In this document: piece after piece, positions 37,594 to 46,199 of the stretch
How the letters are laid out: each line of letters starts with the position of its first letter
Numbering within the stretch: position 1 is the first letter of the stretch
DNA from: Mesorhizobium kowhaii
Lineage (GTDB): Bacteria; Pseudomonadota; Alphaproteobacteria; Rhizobiales; Rhizobiaceae
NCBI RefSeq assembly: GCF_003253745.1
Contig: NZ_MZXV01000037.1
Span: 1-64,000 of the forward strand
Reading direction: 5' to 3'
Length of the DNA: 64,000 bases
Notes under the pieces: generated by a model
Seen by the model: only the letters and a program-made list of their open reading frames with translations
The model's database searches: none
What the model was told of the DNA's origin: nothing
Made by a program: the position numbers and the translations under genes

Positions 37594-37642
37594 ATTCATA
37601 CCGTAGATGCATTCCATCGAAACAATCGATTTTACGAAGAGT
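37594..37642 (+). promoter_or_regulatory. nod box upstream of noeL
   Basis: ATTCATACCGTAGATG in the left half and ATCGAAACAATCGATTTTAC in the right half, a nearly perfect right half. noeL begins 243 bases downstream. Confidence 0.87.
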
Positions 37643-37884
37643 AACGAGCGTGAAAAACAGCTGCTCGGAAGGCGACGACGCGGAGACCTTCTAGTTTTGA
37701 GCCACGGTACACCACTCTCAATAGCTCGCTTTCCTGACGTCTCAAAGGCACCGATGCCCGGCCAGGGTGTCGGATGCAGGAATGATTGCACTGCGCGTTG
37801 ACGCCATGCAAGTCATTCGCCCCTGCCGCTGGACAATTCCCGTCAAAGTACTTCATTCACCAAATATCAGGGCTTACCCACGAA

Positions 37885-38946
37885 ATGAGTTCACCCCGGC
37901 CTACAGCATTCATTACAGGTATCACCGGCCAGGACGGCGCGCTGCTTGCCGAACTGCTGCTTTCGAAGGGCTACATGGTGCATGGCCTGAAACGGCGGGC
38001 CTCGCTGATCGGGAATACCCAGCGCGTCGACCACCTCTATCAAGACCCGCATGACGACCATCCCGACCTGGTGCTGCATTACGGGGACATGACGGATGCC
38101 ACAAACCTGATCCGTCTCCTGCAGGATACGCAGCCCGACGAAATCTACAATCTCGCTGCGCAAAGCCACGTGCAAGTCTCTTTCGAGACACCCGAATATA
38201 CGGCCAATGCCGATGCGCTTGGGACGCTGCGGCTGCTGGAAGCCATCCGCATTCTTCGCCTCGAGGACAAGACCCGGTTTTATCAGGCGTCCACATCCGA
38301 GCTCTACGGTTTAGTCCAGGACACCCCGCAGAAGGAGACTACCCCGTTTTATCCACGCTCGCCATACGCGGTGGCGAAGCTCTACGCTTACTGGATCACG
38401 GTGAACTACCGTGAGGCATACGGACTCTATGCGAGCAACGGGATTCTGTTCAATCACGAAGGACCGACGCGCGGCGAGACATTCATCACGCGCAAGGTGA
38501 CGCGTGCAGTAGCTGCGATTATGGCCGGTAAGCAGGACTGCCTTTATCTCGGAAACCTGGAGGCAAAGCGCGACTGGGGCTCGGCGCGCGACTATGTCGA
38601 GGGCATGTGGCGCATCCTGCAGCACCACGAGCCCGACGATTTTGTGCTCGCGACCGGCGAGACGCATTCGGTCCGCAGCTTTGTCGAGGCTGCCTTCAGG
38701 CGTGTCGGGAAGGAGATCGTCTGGGAAGGCGAAGGCATTGACGAGGTAGGCCGCGAACGCCGGAGTAACCAGGCGCTGATCCGGATAGACAAGCGTTATT
38801 TCCGTCCGACCGAGGTTGACCTGCTGATTGGCGACGCCTCTAAGGCGGCCACCAAGCTCGGTTGGGAGCCAAAGACCACCTTCGATGAGCTCGTCTCGGA
38901 AATGGTCGAGGCCGATTGCCGCGCCTACGGAACCACGCTCGATTAA
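37885..38946 (+). CDS. noeL: GDP-mannose 4,6-dehydratase NoeL
   Basis: 353 aa, converts GDP-mannose to GDP-4-keto-6-deoxymannose, the precursor used by NolK. Rossmann motif GITGQDG (12-18), HGLKRRAS, the NLAAQSHVQVSF block, catalytic STSELYG and YAVAK, and NHEGPTRGETFITRK are those of GMD enzymes. I chose ATG 37885 because the domain begins directly after it and the longer frame from 37786 adds no conserved sequence. It is far from nodZ and nolK, but carries its own nod box. Confidence 0.94.
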   Translation: MSSPRPTAFITGITGQDGALLAELLLSKGYMVHGLKRRASLIGNTQRVDHLYQDPHDDHPDLVLHYGDMTDATNLIRLLQDTQPDEIYNLAAQSHVQVSFETPEYTANADALGTLRLLEAIRILRLEDKTRFYQASTSELYGLVQDTPQKETTPFYPRSPYAVAKLYAYWITVNYREAYGLYASNGILFNHEGPTRGETFITRKVTRAVAAIMAGKQDCLYLGNLEAKRDWGSARDYVEGMWRILQHHEPDDFVLATGETHSVRSFVEAAFRRVGKEIVWEGEGIDEVGRERRSNQALIRIDKRYFRPTEVDLLIGDASKAATKLGWEPKTTFDELVSEMVEADCRAYGTTLD

Positions 38947-39193
38947 CGTGAAAGACAACGACTTCTCTGGAAGGCAACCGAGGTCTGGTCGCCGGGCACC
39001 GGCGCATGATTGGGATCCGCAGTGGTGCGCCGGCTGTCCGGCTTGCCCCAGGGTAAAGATCCTCACGGCGGACACTCGTGATCGGACCTATTCCCGGTAG
39101 CGTTGAATCTCCAGCGCACGTTGGCGAGTGAGTCATGTAATCAGACGCTATTGCCCCCATAGCGCCGAATGAGGAGGAAGGTATGGGGGATCG

Positions 39194-39532
39194 ATGGTCT
39201 CGAAAAAGCTAATCGCCAATGCCGAATCAGCGGCTGCGTTTCTGACGCTGATGGGCAACGAGAAACGACTGTTGATCATGATCTACCTGGCCGACGGTGA
39301 AATGTCGGTGGGCGCTATCGCCGAGAAGGTTCTGCTCAGCCAATCCGCCCTGTCACAGCATCTAGCCAAACTGCGGGCGCTCGATCTCGTCGAGACCCGG
39401 CGCGACCGGCAGATGATCTACTATTCCTGTAAATCCGATGCCGTGCGCGAACTTCTCAACACGCTGGACGGGATTTTCGGCGAGGGGGAGCTATCGCAGA
39501 CGGCATACCGCCCGCGTCGCTCCGGGACTTGA
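39194..39532 (+). CDS. NolR-like ArsR-family transcription regulator
   Basis: A 112-aa winged-helix protein: FLTLMGNEKRLLIMIYLAD, then SVGAIAEKVLLSQSALSQHL, RDRQMIYYSCKSDAV. The recognition helix QSALSQHLAKLRALDLV is nearly that of NolR from Sinorhizobium, which represses nod genes by binding near nod boxes and nodD promoters. There are no metal-binding cysteines of the ArsR CVC type. Encoded 248 bases after noeL on the same strand. Orthology to NolR is likely but not proven; a general HlyU/BigR-type regulator is the alternative. Confidence 0.72.
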   Translation: MVSKKLIANAESAAAFLTLMGNEKRLLIMIYLADGEMSVGAIAEKVLLSQSALSQHLAKLRALDLVETRRDRQMIYYSCKSDAVRELLNTLDGIFGEGELSQTAYRPRRSGT

Positions 39533-39900
39533 CCCAATGCATGTCGCCCAAAAGGCTGCCCTTTGGGCTTGATCCGAGGGTGCAAAGCGGTTTTGGGATA
39601 ACGACATGCATGCAAGACTGGCCGGGCCTTCTCTCGCTGACGATTCTTAGTTTAACCAATCGCGCAGCGACGACCGTCTGGTCCGGGCACAACGTCCTGA
39701 CCTGGTTTTCTGGCTGCCGCCAACGTCGGAGGCATCCCATAACAATGTCGCCATCGAGCTGCTTTTCGCGATAAAATGTCGACCATACCGGACCAATCGC
39801 CGCGGTGGCTGATCTCTCGCTTCGGAAACTCCGCAACCGCTTCTGTTAATGTCCTGGTGCCCCGAGAAGCACCGTCAATCATGATTCAAGGAAGGCCGCT
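39533..39900. other. Spacer, no gene seen
   Basis: About 370 bases between the NolR-like gene and the methyltransferase gene; no convincing open frame. Ends with an AAGGAAGG ribosome site for the next gene. Confidence 0.45.
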
Positions 39901-40755
39901 ATGGCGACGGCAGTAAGAGACTCCCACTCCTACATCATCAAAGGAGGTAAAGAGGGCCGGGCGCGCCTTGCCGTCATTTCGCGCGTGCTGGCGCCTTCAA
40001 CGCAATCGCTGCTCGATCGCTTCGAGCCGCTTTCGGGTTCCACAGTGATCGATGCCGGCTGCGCGGGGGGCGATGTAAGCTTCGAGTTGGCGCAGCGGGT
40101 CGGGACTAACGGCCGCGTCGTCGGCATTGACTTCGACGAAAGCAAGCTTGTGCTGGCGCGCGAAGAAGCCGCCGCGCGCGGCATCGGCAATATAGGATTT
40201 CACAACGCGAACATCCTCCACCCCTGGCCGGCGGACGGAGCCGCGCTGGTTCACGTCCGCTTCGTGCTCACGCATCTTGCCGACCCTGAACGATTCCTCG
40301 AACGGGCATGGGAGGCGCTCCTGCCAGGCGGCGCGATCGTCACTGAGGACATCGACTACGGCAGTCAGTTCTGCGATCCACCCTGCCCGGCTTTCGACCG
40401 CTACGCCGAGCTCTATATCGAAGCGGCCCGTCGGCGCGGCGCCGATCCTTTCATCGGTCGCAAGCTTGTCCGGCTGCTTGAAGGCGTCGGGTTCGCGAAT
40501 GTCGACTCAGCACTGACACAGCCATACGGCCGACAAGGGGATGTCAAGCAGGTTGCGCCGCTTACTTTCTCGGCAATCGCTAACGAACTGACGTCCTCGG
40601 GTATTGCCACCGGCGACGAGGTCGGTCGCGTCACAGCCGAGCTCGACGCATTTGCTGCGCGGCCTGATACCACAATGTCTTGCCCACGCATCTTCCAGGC
40701 TTGGGGTCGGAAGCCTGTGGGCGCTCAGTTCCAACCGACCAAGAGCGCGGCATAA
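39901..40755 (+). CDS. Class I SAM-dependent methyltransferase
   Basis: 284 aa with an UbiE/Methyltransf_25-type core: motif I VIDAGCAGGDVSFELA (about 50-65), motif II VVGIDFDESKL, and VHVRFVLTHLADPERFLERA then LLPGGAIVTEDID. The C-terminal third is variable and could bind the substrate. A strong AAGGAAGG site precedes ATG 39901. It follows the NolR-like gene but is not in an evident operon and has no nod box. Substrate unknown; it is not one of the named nod methyltransferases (NodS, NoeI) by sequence. Confidence 0.82.
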   Translation: MATAVRDSHSYIIKGGKEGRARLAVISRVLAPSTQSLLDRFEPLSGSTVIDAGCAGGDVSFELAQRVGTNGRVVGIDFDESKLVLAREEAAARGIGNIGFHNANILHPWPADGAALVHVRFVLTHLADPERFLERAWEALLPGGAIVTEDIDYGSQFCDPPCPAFDRYAELYIEAARRRGADPFIGRKLVRLLEGVGFANVDSALTQPYGRQGDVKQVAPLTFSAIANELTSSGIATGDEVGRVTAELDAFAARPDTTMSCPRIFQAWGRKPVGAQFQPTKSAA

Positions 40756-40932
40756 CCTGAGGATCATAGCTGGACAGATTTTCCGCTATGAGCCCAGCCC
40801 GAGCGGCGAGATGCTGCGCATGCACGGGACGGCCGCCTGGCCGGCACGGCAGGGCAGCGCAACGCGAGCTGTCGCGCGTCAGCCAATGCGAAAGGTGTAG
40901 CCGTAACCGTTGATCGCGGGTGCGCCGCCGAG

Positions 40933-41280
40933 ATGCGCGTAGAGGACCCTCGACCCTTCTGGATCGAGCACCTTGATGTCGAAATTACGCGTCGTGCTCG
41001 GGAGGATGAGGATGCTCGGCGCTTGACAACGATCCCCGGTGTGGGGCCCGTGACGGCGACAGCACTGGTCGCGTTGGCGCCTTCCGCCGCAACCTTCAGA
41101 AAGGGTCGCGACTTCGCCGCCTGGTTGGGACTGACACCACTACAACGCTCCACCGGCGGAAAGCAGAAGCTCGGTGCAACATCGAAGATGGGCGAGCGAA
41201 CACTGCAGCGCTTGCTGATTATTGGAGCGAGCGCCGTGGCGTCGTTCCGAGTCACGGCTGCGCGGTGTCGGCCGTTGCCG
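40933..41280 (+). pseudogene. IS110-family transposase C-terminal fragment
   Basis: Transposase_20 region only: LTTIPGVGPVTATALVALAP, RDFAAWLGLTPLQRSTGGK and LQRLLIIGASAV. The DEDD half is absent and the frame runs into unrelated sequence near 41270. Confidence 0.75.
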
Positions 41281-41409
41281 ACGAGGAAACTTACCGGCCG
41301 TTTCTTATTTGGCTCTGGCGCGCTGTCTATCAGAGGACGTGGAACGGGATCATGCAGGTCCGCAGCGATCCTAAGTGCTGCTGACCAGTTGCTGAAACCG
41401 GGGCTGTGA

Positions 41410-42231
41410 CCGCGGGCGCATGGTCGAAGCCATTCGCGCTCGGCGGCGCAAAGCGCCGGGTGAGCTGCACAGGGGTCTGAACAATTGCCCCGAGAATTCG
41501 CATGTACGGCTGCAGAACGGAACAGGCGATGCTCGGCACCGGTCCAAGTATGCGGCAGCAGGGCTCCCGCCTGACGTACCGAGCGGCGGCGGCGCATTGA
41601 TGTTTCGACCCAGAGGCGACACAGCGAAAAAATGCTGTCGGTATCGAACAAAAATGTCACATATCGGACAGACGAACCGTGTCTCAAACGTCGGTTTCTC
41701 GTGGCTCAGCCTGACCCCAAAGCAAAAAACAAGTGAGCGCGACGAAGTTGCGCCGGCCAAGTTAACTGTGCGCGGAGTTGCGTCTTAGGATGGCACGTCG
41801 CTTGCTGCTCTGCATTGAAGGCTGACGGCCTATTCACAATAGCGGAGATGACCAATGGCGATTGGTTAGAAGTCCTGAATCCCCCCTGCAACTGAAAAGA
41901 GTTTGGCAGAACAGCTGTTTGGAGGCACAGCGGGCCAAGGCGCAGGCATTGCCCCTTTTTGAGCCTGACTCAAGTAGAATCTGACCTTTTTCAGGAAATG
42001 TACGATTCCAGCACAGTTGCTTGATCCGCAAAGGATTTGAGAAATCCGTCTTTGTGCTCGAGTAGCATCACAACAATGCTCTATGTATTGATCGATAACA
42101 CCAGTTTTCATCGAATTTATTATTCATCAGGTTAGAAGGACTAACGCGATGGACACTGTCTTGCTCGCGGGATGGGCCAACGGTTCGCCCTTTGACGCCA
42201 TGCGCCTCTAATTCTTGAATGGAGATCCAAA
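41410..42231. other. Long leader region before the porin pseudogene
   Basis: About 820 bases with no gene recognised. GATGGACACTGTCTTGCTC at 42149-42167 has the GG-N10-GC spacing of an RpoN promoter but lacks the TGGCAC core, and no clean NifA site accompanies it, so I do not call a promoter. Confidence 0.35.
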
Positions 42232-43379
42232 ATGAACATGAGGGCCCTTCTTCTCGGCTCAGCTGCGGCCCTGATCTCCGTTTCCATCGCTCGCGCAGGT
42301 GACGAAGGCCCCGCGCCGGACCCGATGGAAAATGTCAGGATCTGCGACGTCTATGGTTCGGGCTACTTCTATATTCCCGGCACCGAGACCTGCATGCGCA
42401 TCGGCGGCTACATCCATTACGACATCGGGCTCGGCGATGTCCGATCGTATGATGGGGCAAGAACCTCTGATGTGAGGACTGGAGAGGCTCAGGCACCTGG
42501 CGAAACAACACGCGTTTCACGTGCGAAACTTGGACCGGCCAGGAGACCGAACTCGGCGGGTTGAAGACCTATACCGAAACGCACATGAACTTCGGCAACC
42601 GCAACGCTTATTCGGGTTCGGACACTCCTCAGAACTATGCCTTCAACAGCGGCGTCGACTTCCGCCTGGATCCAGCTTGGTGGCCTCCGAGTTGGTAAGG
42701 ACGGGTCGGCCTTCGACACGTTTACAGGCTACGCTGGCAAGGTCCTCGGCAACATACTCGTTCCGTACGGCGACTTCGATGCCAACGTGGCTCAGTACTA
42801 CTTCGACGCCGGTACTAGCTTTTCGGCTGTGGTTTCACTCGAACAAGGGGCGGGTGTAGTCGGTACTCTCGACAGCCATGTTCCACACGTGGTCGTCGGC
42901 GTGAAACAGACGCAGGGCTGGGGCGCGATCACCGGCGTGATCGCTCATGATAGCAACTACGAAGCTTTGGCCGGCAAGGTCCGCGTCGACGTCAATGTCA
43001 CCGACGATCTGTCGCTCTTCGGAATGTTCGGTACGGCTCCATCGGCAACCTCAACGATGACCCGCCCAATGCAGTCGCCGCTCATGGTCGCGGCTTCTAC
43101 AAAATTTTGGGCGGCAACTGGGCTTTCTGGGCCGGCGCCACTTACGTGTTCGACGAGAAAACCTCGTTCAACCTTCAGGTCTCGGGTGATCAGCTCAGGA
43201 ACTCTGGTGTGGCTGCAAACGTCGCCTATATGGTCGTTCCGGGTTTGACGATCACAGCCGAAGTCGACTATGACCACTACGGCAGCATCGGCACGGCCGA
43301 CCGTTCCGGCGTGAACTGGACTCACGTCGGCAAAAAGAACAGCCTCGGCGGCATAATCCGTTTTCAAAGCTCATTTTAA
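42232..43379 (+). pseudogene. Rhizobial porin (Porin_2/RopA type), frameshifted
   Basis: Signal peptide MNMRALLLGSAAALISVSIA, then ICDVYGSGYFYIPGTETCMR and IGGYIHYDIGLGD, the standard N-terminus of rhizobial outer-membrane porins. After about 42490 the frame changes repeatedly (LGGLRVGKDGSAFDTFTGYA, NILVPYGDFDANVAQYYFD, AITGVIAHDSNYEALAGKVR, then WAFWAGATYVFDEKTSFNLQ) to the normal C-terminal strand ending in GGIIRFQSSF, with the terminal phenylalanine needed by BAM. At least three frameshifts; formerly about 380 aa. Confidence 0.85.
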
Positions 43380-43489
43380 CGGAAAGAAACCTGCATCTCG
43401 TGGCTTGATTGAGCTGATCAGTACGCAACACTCGGAGACCATTACGGGGAGGCGCCGATTGGACGACTCCCTGTCGGGCCCGGCGGTGT

Positions 43490-43760
43490 CCGAGATCTGG
43501 CCGGCCGATTTGTGCCCGGACATTTTCTTCGATGCAACCCCGCACGCCGAATTCCTCTATGCCCGCGTTCGGTGGACGATCGAACGAGACCTTCCGAGGA
43601 AAAGGCCATTCTGCAGCGCTACGATCAATTTCGGCACCAGGTGGATGCCTTTAGCGACATGCCCGAGCGGGTGACTGAACCGGCATACATCGCCAATCTC
43701 AACCATGAATCTCACCGCGAAGATCGGCCCGAGGCCACGCAGTGGCTGCAGGCGTTCGAC
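43490..43760 (+). pseudogene. Fic-family protein C-terminal fragment
   Basis: Two frames read FFDATPHAEFLYARVRWTIE with RDLP, then EEKAILQRYDQFRHQVDAF with MPERVTE, resembling the C-terminal segment of a class of bacterial Fic proteins (AMPylators). The catalytic HPFxxGNG motif is not present. Recognised from a remembered pattern; moderate to low confidence. Confidence 0.4.
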
Positions 43761-43963
43761 CACCGGTGTGAGCAACCAGTGGGCCAAGCTGTCGCGATGG
43801 CCCTCTTAAGACGAGCAACCCGCTCCTGGCGCCTGGTGTTCGCTTGGGTCAAACGCTTCAATATCAAGCACATCGAAGTGAGCGGGCGGGCGCCGCAGCC
43901 TGCAGATGCACTCTACTGATCCGAGCACTGGGGGTCGGCAGCACCGCGCATTCGCGTGAATGC

Positions 43964-44012
43964 ATCTATATCGCGGATGGTCTTTATCGAAGCAATCGAT
44001 TTCTCTAGTGGC
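43964..44012 (+). promoter_or_regulatory. nod box in front of a dead nodO-like copy
   Basis: ATCTATATCGCGGATG in the left half and ATCGAAGCAATCGATTTCTC in the right half; better than the nod box at 9771. The sequence after it (AATATGAAGGC, then GGCGTGGTGG) also matches the leader of the NodO-like gene. Carbonic anhydrase starts 324 bases downstream, so this box could now drive that gene. Confidence 0.75.
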
Positions 44013-44068
44013 CCGATGATGAATATGAAGGCCTCCCTTGGCGTGGTGGACAGCACCGGAGTAGTTGC

Positions 44069-44245
44069 ATGGAATGTTTCTCAAGGGTGGCCCGGGGGCC
44101 ATCTTCGGCAGCGAGTTCGACTGTGTGATCTGGGACGGCGAGGGCAGTCGGTCATAAAGGCAACGACGTATTCGGTGCAGACAGCCGGGGCGATCAACGT
44201 CTCGACACTGGCCGTTACAGACCGCGATGCGCTGGTCCTATACCG
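44069..44245 (+). pseudogene. Remnant of a second nodO-like RTX gene
   Basis: ATG at 44069 follows the nod box. In mixed frames the DNA reads EGGPG-like residues and FGSEFD near the start, matching EGGPRSETLLGTELED of the gene at 9883, then DQRLDTGRYRPRC, matching DHLSGDNGRYKPRI. Most of the repeat region is deleted and the C-terminal secretion signal is gone. Confidence 0.6.
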
Positions 44246-44335
44246 AGCTGTTTGGCATAGTTGCGATGATGTTGCCACATCATAGTTGCGACCCCCAATT
44301 GAAAAGCCCAGTCCATATCCAGGAGCGAAAGCAAT

Positions 44336-45088
44336 ATGCATCGTCGTAATTTGATCAAAGGGTTCGTCGCACTCGGCGCATGTCCCATTTGCGCTGAAGC
44401 CGCGCGGGCCGCAAGCACCCATTGGGGATATGCCGGCCCGGTCGGACCCGAACACTGGGGCGATCTGGATAAGAGGAATTTCGTCTGCTCGGCGGGCACG
44501 CAGCAATCGCCGATCGATATCAAGGGCGCTGTCAAGGCGGATATCCCGCACATCGCAATAGGTTGGCACAAGGGCGGCGGCAGGATGGTGAACAACGGCC
44601 ACACCATTCAAGTCAACCTGCCGCAAGGCAGCACGCTCACCCGCGGGGATCGTGTCTACGAACTGATACAGTTCCATTTCCATGCGCCGAGTGAACACTA
44701 CGTCGGAGGCAGGAGTTTTCCGATGGAGGCGCATTTCGTCCATAAAGACACTGATAGCAATATGTTGGGTGTGCTAGGCGTGTTTCTGACGCCGGGCGCA
44801 ACAAATGCCAGCTTTGCCAGCCTTGCCGCAGCATTTCCCGCAAGCTCAGACGAGGAGACAGCGGTTGACGAGATCGACCCCAACGGGCTTCTACCGGCTT
44901 CGCTTGGCTACTGGACATACGAGGGATCATTGACGACGCCGCCATGCACTGAAAACGTCGAGTGGATGGTTGCGACGGAACCGGTTGAGGTCGACCCAGC
45001 AGACATGGAGCGATTTACCTCACTCTATCCGTCGAACGCGCGGCCTATCCGTTCACTCAATCGGCGCTTCATCCTTGGCCTCGGCTGA
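44336..45088 (+). CDS. Periplasmic alpha-carbonic anhydrase
   Basis: 250 aa. The N-terminus MHRRNLIKGFVALGACPICA with an AxA site is a Tat-like signal peptide. The mature enzyme has HWGYAGPVGPEHWGDLD, QQSPIDIKG, the zinc-ligand strand QFHFHAPSEH and EAHFVH, and YEGSLTTPPCTENVEW. A cysteine pair (CSAGTQQS and TPPC) is placed for the usual disulfide. It hydrates CO2 in the periplasm. An alpha-CA encoded on the M. loti symbiosis island has been studied in nodules, and this is very probably its relative. A nod box lies 324 bases upstream, beyond the dead nodO-like copy. Confidence 0.92.
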   Translation: MHRRNLIKGFVALGACPICAEAARAASTHWGYAGPVGPEHWGDLDKRNFVCSAGTQQSPIDIKGAVKADIPHIAIGWHKGGGRMVNNGHTIQVNLPQGSTLTRGDRVYELIQFHFHAPSEHYVGGRSFPMEAHFVHKDTDSNMLGVLGVFLTPGATNASFASLAAAFPASSDEETAVDEIDPNGLLPASLGYWTYEGSLTTPPCTENVEWMVATEPVEVDPADMERFTSLYPSNARPIRSLNRRFILGLG

Positions 45089-45120
45089 GGTCCCCGCCAC
45101 CGTCACCGGGCGAGGCCAGG

Positions 45121-45225
45121 CTGGCGCACTATATCGACGTCTGCTTCCAATATCGTGAGGATGCGCTCCGGGTCGAAGAGGCCCTTCGGGAGCTCAGCCT
45201 CACCTTGTTTGTCGCCGCGCAGCGG
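45121..45225 (+). pseudogene. Possible group II intron reverse transcriptase scrap
   Basis: A short frame reads HYIDVCFQYREDALRVEEAL, which looks like the region after the YADD box of group II intron reverse transcriptases. Too short for certainty. Confidence 0.3.
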
Positions 45226-45228
45226 ACC

Positions 45229-45258
45229 TCGTCAGCCTCTCGAAAGCTTGCCCGAGTA
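45229..45258 (+). promoter_or_regulatory. tts box (TtsI-binding site)
   Basis: TCGTCAGCCTCTCGAAAGCT followed by TGCCCGAGTA. It matches the tts-box consensus (TCGTCAGCTTNTCGAAAGCT then AANCC) at nearly every conserved base. It points to the unassigned frames at 45293 onward, about 940 bases upstream of ttsI. Confidence 0.7.
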
Positions 45259-45292
45259 GGTCGATCATCTGATCTGTGGAAGTGAGGATAGC

Positions 45293-45607
45293 GTGCGCCC
45301 ACACAAACTTATTGTTCATTGTAGCAGCTTGGCGGCAGGTGCAGCACGCCGTAGCGCAAGAGCAATCCGACAGGCCGGCCAAGAGGGGTTTGAGCAGCAC
45401 TTGGACGAGGCGCACCGAGCCTCAGCCCAAGTTCCCGCGGCCAGCCTCTCGGGTCTGCCAGACCCGTTCCATCCTCATCTGTCTCAGGCAGACCTGAGCC
45501 TCATCCACGCCGCGGTTCGGGCAGACGCTGAACCGTCTGTGTCTCAAGAAGTCGACCGGCGGAGGAGCCCCGATTGTGGCTCGTGCTGTCCTGACTCCCC
45601 ATCCTGA
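45293..45607 (+). CDS. Unassigned ORF directly after the tts box
   Basis: A GTG-initiated frame of 104 codons, 35 bases after the tts box: MRPHKLIVHCSSLAAGAARR at the start, later EGFEQHLDEAHRASAQVPAA and LPDPFHPHLSQADLSLIHAA. The middle has the look of a real protein. In other rhizobia the first gene after such a box can be nopB or an effector gene; I cannot confirm either. The frame ends early, and an adjacent frame (STGGGAPIVARAVLTPHPDD to 45656) may be its continuation after a frameshift. Confidence 0.3.
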   Translation: MRPHKLIVHCSSLAAGAARRSARAIRQAGQEGFEQHLDEAHRASAQVPAASLSGLPDPFHPHLSQADLSLIHAAVRADAEPSVSQEVDRRRSPDCGSCCPDSPS

Positions 45608-45818
45608 CGACGCCGCGCTCACCAGAAATTACAGATTCGTCAGCGGCTACGTCATATAGGGGCCACAGACGCGAGACGTATGGGTGACAGTTCTCTCCGC
45701 GCTCAGGTTGGGCGGCGGCCAGGCCAGTGTCCAGTCCGCCGCGCTCGAGGCTCTGATGACCGAACGCAAACTCCAGCCGCGGTAAGAAGCATCAGCCTCA
45801 CAGCGCGACCTGCGGTTC

Positions 45819-45867
45819 ATCCAAGATATGGATGGTTACGATCCGAACAATCGATTTGTTGAAGTCA
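45819..45867 (+). promoter_or_regulatory. nod box upstream of ttsI
   Basis: ATCCAAGATATGGATG in the left half and ATCCGAACAATCGATTTGTT in the right half. ttsI starts 333 bases downstream. A nod box in front of ttsI is the known link from NodD and flavonoids to type III secretion in rhizobia. Confidence 0.87.
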
Positions 45868-45886
45868 CTTGTCGAAAGCTAACCCC
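45864..45886 (+). promoter_or_regulatory. tts-box-like sequence abutting the nod box
   Basis: GTCACTTGTCGAAAGCTAAC then CCC: identical to the tts-box core apart from one missing G (GTCAGCTTG expected). Its first bases overlap the end of the nod box, suggesting possible TtsI feedback on its own gene or a decayed site. Confidence 0.45.
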
Positions 45887-46199
45887 GTGCGAGCCATGGA
45901 ATCGTGGCACTGGAGGGCAAACGCTGGCCTGGCGAAGGCAGGGGGCCGCACGTAGGCAGGATCGATGATGCAAACAAATTGCAGACAGGGTTCGTGGCAT
46001 GTTGGGCTGGCCAAACGATGTTTCTGCCCATCGACACTCTTCACACGTTCTATCCCCGCCAACTGCACGCCCGCAGTTCGCATGCTGCTGCGATTAGCCG
46101 TCCCAAAGAGGATTACGAATACTGCGACGAGTTGCGCGACTTGTGCTGTCGGCCTCTCAACAGTCCCGGTGACCTGTCCTACCATTGATAGGAGATGAA

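Noticed and set aside
42149..42167. Possible RpoN promoter upstream of the porin pseudogene
   Set aside because: Only the GG-N10-GC spacing fits; the TGGCAC core is replaced and the nearest TGT/ACA pairs have wrong spacing (N11 or N14).
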